From Bacteroidales bacterium (GTDB lineage: Bacteria; Bacteroidota; Bacteroidia; Bacteroidales; Muribaculaceae): a stretch of DNA of 64,000 nucleotides. The stretch covers positions 1,984,001 through 2,048,000 of the forward strand of contig CP091725.1 of assembly GCA_022009815.1 (NCBI GenBank), read 5' to 3'. Positions 59,811-64,000 of the stretch are shown piece after piece. Every line of letters begins with the position of its first letter. Position 1 is the stretch's first letter. The notes under the pieces were generated by a model, which saw nothing but the letters and a program-made list of their open reading frames with translations, did no database searches and had not been told where the DNA came from. The position numbers and the translations under genes were made by a program.

Positions 59811-60033
59811 ATTTTCATTTAATTATATATTAATTAGCACAATATATGTGAGTTTTTCATTCCTATAAGGACAAATTTCAGAAACGTATGTCTGGTAAAT
59901 TATTGAGTCATCATAGTATGAACATATATCATTACTAAAAACAATGAAACAACTTCCATAAGATTGTGGTTGTAAAAATCGCCATTTAATAGCCCGTTTT
60001 TTTTGTAAAATTCGCCAATTAAAAAAATATGAT
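59811..60033. other. AT-rich intergenic region downstream of rteC
   Basis: Non-coding as far as I can see, strongly AT-rich. In CTnDOT a small RNA that inhibits transfer (RteR) is reported from the region just downstream of rteC; I cannot recognise it here from sequence alone. The region leads into the cargo operon promoter. Confidence 0.35.
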
Positions 60034-60041
60034 TATCTTTG
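60034..60041 (+). promoter_or_regulatory. -7 box for the AAA_14/KAP cargo operon
   Basis: TATCTTTG (TAnnTTTG) lies 18 bases before the start at 60060. The -33 element is weak or absent. Confidence 0.6.
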
Positions 60042-60059
60042 CATTATATTTTATAAGGT

Positions 60060-61190
60060 ATGGAAACAGTAAATAGAATACTTCAAGAGAAGATTACAGC
60101 ACGAATCGCGCCCAATAAAGCAGTACTGATTTTTGGTGCTCGCCGTGTTGGTAAAACGGTAATGATGCGTAAAATTGTGGACAACTATTCAGGTAGGACG
60201 ATGATGCTCAACGGCGAAGACTACGACACATTAGCACTATTGGAGAATCGCTCAATAGCCAATTATCGGCATTTATTGGATGGTATTGATTTGCTGGCTA
60301 TTGATGAGGCACAGAACATACCACAAATCGGTAGTATTCTGAAGTTGATAGTTGATGAAATACCGGGAATAAGTGTCTTGGCAAGTGGTTCTTCGTCATT
60401 CGATTTGCTGAATAAGACTGGTGAACCGTTGGTCGGCCGCAGTACGCAATTTCTCCTTACACCATTCTCGCAACGGGAAATCGCACAGACGGAAACGGCA
60501 CTTGAAACCCGCCAGAACCTCGAAGCGCGCTTGATTTACGGTTCCTATCCCGAAGTAGTAATGATGGAGAACTATGAACGTAAAACAGACTACCTACGTG
60601 ATATTGTCGGTGCATACCTGCTTAAAGATATCTTAGCAATTGACGGCTTAAAAAATTCGAGCAAGATGCGCGATCTACTGCGATTGATAGCTTTTCAGTT
60701 GGGCAGCGAAGTTTCTTACGAAGAGTTAGGTAAACAACTCGGCATGAGCAAGACGACCGTTGAAAAATACCTCGACCTATTGGAAAAGGTCTTCGTTATC
60801 TATCGTCTGGGGGCTTATTCGCGTAACCTACGCAAGGAGGTTACAAAAGCTGGCAAGTGGTACTTCTACGACAACGGCATTCGCAATGCCATTATCGGGG
60901 CTTTCTCACCGCTGGCCATTCGGCAGGATGTCGGTGCGCTGTGGGAGAACTACATCATCGGAGAGCGGCGCAAAGCGAACTTCAATGAGGGACTGCACAG
61001 GGAGTTCTATTTCTGGCGCACCTACGACAAACAGGAAATCGACCTGATTGAGGAGAGTGCCGACAGTCTTACCGCCTTGGAGTTCAAGTGGGGAAATAAA
61101 ATGCCGGCCGCACCGAAAGCCTTCCAAGAAGCCTATCCCTATGCCGAGTTTCATGTGGTAAATCGGGAGAATTATTTGGAGTTCGTATAA
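60060..61190 (+). CDS. AAA_14 / DUF4143 ATPase
   Basis: A 376-residue cytosolic ATPase. Walker A is FGARRVGKTVMM (about residues 25-36), Walker B LLAIDEAQNIPQIG, and the sensor strand is VLASGSSSFDLLN, the AAA_14 pattern. The C-terminal half is DUF4143: a winged-helix segment SYEELGKQLGMSKTTVEKYL, then a nuclease-like strand set with EFYFWRTYDKQEIDLIEE and LTALEFKWG, resembling a PD-(D/E)xK fold (D, then E-x-K). The family is widespread and of uncertain role. It is not part of the usual CTnDOT backbone and is followed after 16 bases by the KAP gene, so the two form a cargo operon. Confidence 0.85.
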   Translation: METVNRILQEKITARIAPNKAVLIFGARRVGKTVMMRKIVDNYSGRTMMLNGEDYDTLALLENRSIANYRHLLDGIDLLAIDEAQNIPQIGSILKLIVDEIPGISVLASGSSSFDLLNKTGEPLVGRSTQFLLTPFSQREIAQTETALETRQNLEARLIYGSYPEVVMMENYERKTDYLRDIVGAYLLKDILAIDGLKNSSKMRDLLRLIAFQLGSEVSYEELGKQLGMSKTTVEKYLDLLEKVFVIYRLGAYSRNLRKEVTKAGKWYFYDNGIRNAIIGAFSPLAIRQDVGALWENYIIGERRKANFNEGLHREFYFWRTYDKQEIDLIEESADSLTALEFKWGNKMPAAPKAFQEAYPYAEFHVVNRENYLEFV

Positions 61191-61206
61191 TCAATAAATT
61201 ACGTAT

Positions 61207-64000
61207 ATGGAAACAAAACTACAATCCAAACAGCAATATCCGCGGTTTATCCAAAATAAACCGTGTGGTATTGACAAATTCGATGGAGGTTCGCAAGAAA
61301 GGTTGGCAAAAACTATTGCTCGCCATTTTTGTCAGAATGATTCATTGGATGAGGAATGTACTTTACCTCGAATTATCGGCATCGAAGGTATTTGGGGATC
61401 TGGAAAATCCAACGTGGTTAAAATGTTGGAACGTGAATTATCAGACGACTATTACTTTTTTGAGTATGACGCATGGGGACATCAAGAGGACTTGCAACGC
61501 CGCTCTATATTGGAATTGCTTACAAGCAAACTTATTGATGATGGTATCCTATCTGGAAATGCAACAATAAAAGTCAAAGGTGGAGGTACGAAAACCGTAT
61601 CATGGTCTGAAAAGCTGAAATATTTATTAGCCCGTAAAACGGAGACCGTAACCGAAAAATATCCCCTTATCAGTAATGGTATGGTTGCGGCATTTTTGGT
61701 TGCAGTTTTAACTCCGATATTTACATTTATTGCGTATGCAGTAAAACCTACACCCACAACATGGTGGTTTTCTTTATTGTCTATTATCATAGCTGCACTG
61801 CCAGTTCTTATTGCATTGTGCGTTTGGAAATGGGCATATAGCAAAGATCATAAATATGGATGGAGTTATATGTTAGCTATTTATCAAGATAAAGTCGAAA
61901 AGGACGTTTGCTATGAGACTTTGAGCGAAGACGAACCAACGGTTTACGAGTTCAAAACATGGATGCAAGACATTTCTGATTTTATCAAGGAAAAAGGACA
62001 ACGTAAATTAGTCCTTGTTTTTGACAACATGGATCGTCTCCCCGCTGAAAAAGTAAAAGAATTATGGTCTTCTATCCATACGTTCTTCGCCGATAGCGGT
62101 TTTGAAAATGTTTGGGCTGTTATTCCTTTCGATGAAACACATTTAGCTTGTGCATTCGGAGATGAGACCGACGAACAAACGAAACAACTGACCAAGTATT
62201 TTATCAATAAAACTTTCCCTATTGTTTATCGTGTTGCTCCTCCTGTTATTACCGACTATCGAAGTATATTCAACAAACTGTTTGTTGAAGCATTTGGAGA
62301 AACAGAAAATGAAGCGAAAGAAACTATAAATCGGATATTCAGATTGGTAAATCCTAATGCCAATGTTAGGGAAATTATATCATATATCAATGAGATGGTC
62401 GCTCTTAAACAAGAGTGGTGTAACGAAATTTTGATGATAAACATAGCATTGTTCTGTTTGAAGAAGACGGATATTCTGGCAAATCCAGTAGAACAAATAT
62501 TGTCCGGCGACTATCTGAATGGCATTCAAACAATAATTAACAATGATCTGCAAACACAACGCGAAATTGCAGCTTTGGTATATGGTGTCGATGTTGAAGA
62601 TGCTCGACAAATTCCATTGAAAAAATATATTGAAGGCTGCATCAACGGAGAAGAAGACCACGACATAAATCAATATGCAGAGACTAATAAACAATTTGAC
62701 ACTGTATTAGAAGAAGTTATACAATGTATGGACAATGCGCTTATCGATAAGATTATACATTGTTTGCATAAATTAACTCGAAAGAGCGATGTTATTCTGC
62801 GTGTATGGCAAAGAATAGCACAATTGAAATTAAAAGAATCCATAGAGAAGCAGGTGTTCCCTGTCGAATACCAAGAACTGCTGTTGCATTTAGACACGGA
62901 AAGCCAAAACCATGTGATTGCTCAATTATATAAGAAGATAGTTCGGTTCAATGACTTCAATGGCGGCGACTATTTCAAAACGTTAGATGCAATAGACAGG
63001 TTTATTGCGCAAATAAGTTGGCGTGCGATTTTACGTCATTGATTGAAGCAAAAACAGTCAAGCCAAATACATTTATCGATTATATTCAAGCTGCAAATGC
63101 AACAGATGCTGCCTATCGGGATAACGCGACAACTAAAGCATATAAATATTATCAAGTAGCAACAAATTCGGAGGCGCTCGATAATTATTTGGCAAACTTA
63201 CTACCCGATAATTTCGACCATGCAGATATTGTAAAAACGTTAAAAGATAATTCTACCTATACGTTTCCAACGCTTTTGCAAGCGATCACGAATTGCATTG
63301 ATGAACAGAATGTAAATAAAGATAATATAGGGGCTATATTTACAACCTATCGTTTATTGGCATCTGACGAAGAAAGACCTTTACCTGTAACGTTAGATTC
63401 AACCTACATAAATCAGTTGCATTCTGAATTAGAAACTGATGGCCGAAACATTAAAGAGTCTGGATATTACGATTTAGTCGCCATGCAATTGGCACATGGT
63501 CATTCCGTTTCCTTAATAGAGGGTGGAGATATAAAATATGTTGCAGAACTCATGGACTATTATGTGGATCATGGAGACTTATTAGTAAATAGTGTGGGAT
63601 GGAATATACCGCTATTAAATGAAACACTACAATACATGGTAAATCATAAACTTGGCTATAAATTATTGCTCTCAGACATATTGCCCCAATTTGAAGATAT
63701 TAAGAACAGAATAGGTGTAACGGATGAGGTATTTATCGAGCATTTAGCAGAGTGGAATACCGATTTGGATAAGTATATCACTAAGAACAATATTAAAGAT
63801 GTAATTCCTGACGCATCTTTTTACGATTTGACCACTAAAATAAGCAATGTCCTGACCGATCATATCAATAAAATAGCGTTCGAAGCGTTGTCTGAAATAA
63901 GTGTTGATACATTATACGCCCAAAGAACAGCACATACATCATATTATTGGTTTGTCGCAATAAAACATTTACTGGCTAAAATCAAATCCTTGCCAGATAA
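61207..64000 (+). CDS. KAP-family membrane P-loop NTPase, frameshift near 63018, cut by right edge
   Basis: At least 930 residues. Walker A is GIEGIWGSGKSNVVK (residues ~58-72) and Walker B KLVLVFDNMDRLP (~266-278). Two membrane helices (residues ~158-178 and ~186-206) lie between them; helices inserted between Walker A and B are the defining trait of the KAP family. After IDRFIAQIS the frame slips; one T added at 63018-63019 gives LACDFTSLIEAKTVKPNTFI, open to the end of the window, with a long helical C-terminal region. Known KAP proteins include PifA of plasmid F, which blocks phage T7. AT-rich base use differs from the element backbone, suggesting separate acquisition. Confidence 0.82.

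Larger units (their letters stand above)
38250..64000 (+). mobile_element. CTnDOT-family integrative conjugative element, left part
   Basis: The gene order integrase, xis2c-xis2d-orf3-exc, DUF1896 and methylase/helicase genes, tetQ-rteA-rteB, rteC is that of the CTnDOT/ERL group. The element continues past the window; transfer (tra) and mobilisation genes are not yet seen. No ermF region is present between exc and tetQ. Downstream of rteC there is an unusual AT-rich cargo region. Confidence 0.9.

Overview
The window reads as a Bacteroidales chromosome, probably a Muribaculaceae-like gut bacterium (family placement is an inference from overall look, not a search). The evidence is the Bacteroidetes -7 promoter box (TAnnTTTG) in front of many genes, the families DUF4421, TamL-type Omp85 lipoprotein, GH97 and MnmD, and a CTnDOT-type conjugative transposon carrying tetQ-rteA-rteB and rteC.

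Layout. (1) 1-3,900: GNAT acetyltransferase, Fsr-like MFS exporter and an ABC-F ATPase. (2) 3,900-10,700: an AT-richer, decayed accessory patch. It holds a KilA-N gene and a GIY-YIG nuclease gene broken by two insertions. One insertion carries a small lipoprotein gene that was itself hit by an IS982-family element with a 9-bp target duplication; the other is an IS1634/IS4-like element with a 6-bp duplication. A WG-repeat protein follows, whose N-terminus looks like an integrase arm domain. (3) 10,700-38,250: core chromosome: AGCS symporter, nrdG-nrdD, a DUF4421 protein, AI-2E permease, GH97 glucosidase, xseB, rpiB, a WG-repeat lipoprotein, mnmD, a U32 protein, VanZ-tamB-tamL, guaA and two tandem CPA2 antiporters. 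A 74-bp repeat is tandemly amplified four times in front of xseB and recurs in front of rpiB. (4) 38,250-64,000 (running off the right edge): the left part of a CTnDOT-family element. Its end abuts a GTAACTTTGC site that is also the promoter box of the antiporter operon.

Within the element the order is integrase, HTH genes, an excision module (xis2c, xis2d, orf3, exc/topoisomerase III), DUF1896, a giant methylase/helicase, tetQ-rteA-rteB, a structured RNA, a RibD/DHFR-like gene and rteC. In known CTnDOT biology tetracycline raises TetQ/RteA/RteB, RteB activates rteC, and RteC activates the excision operon; a perfect palindrome upstream of xis2c is the likely RteC site. Beyond rteC the usual gene order is replaced by an AT-rich pair: an AAA_14/DUF4143 ATPase and a membrane KAP-family P-loop NTPase. 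These are possible defence cargo.

More than twenty genes, including guaA, nrdD, nrdG, tetQ and the integrase, are split by one- or two-base length changes, mostly in homopolymers. This pattern fits uncorrected long-read assembly errors better than real gene death, so such genes are annotated here as single reading units with the frameshift position given.

The best candidates for something undescribed are the roughly 214-nt structured RNA at 58,251-58,464, with its own promoter box, a 121-nt nested hairpin and an intrinsic terminator; the KAP/AAA_14 cargo pair; the promoter-bearing 74-bp tandem repeat; and the terminator-containing leader in front of DUF1896.
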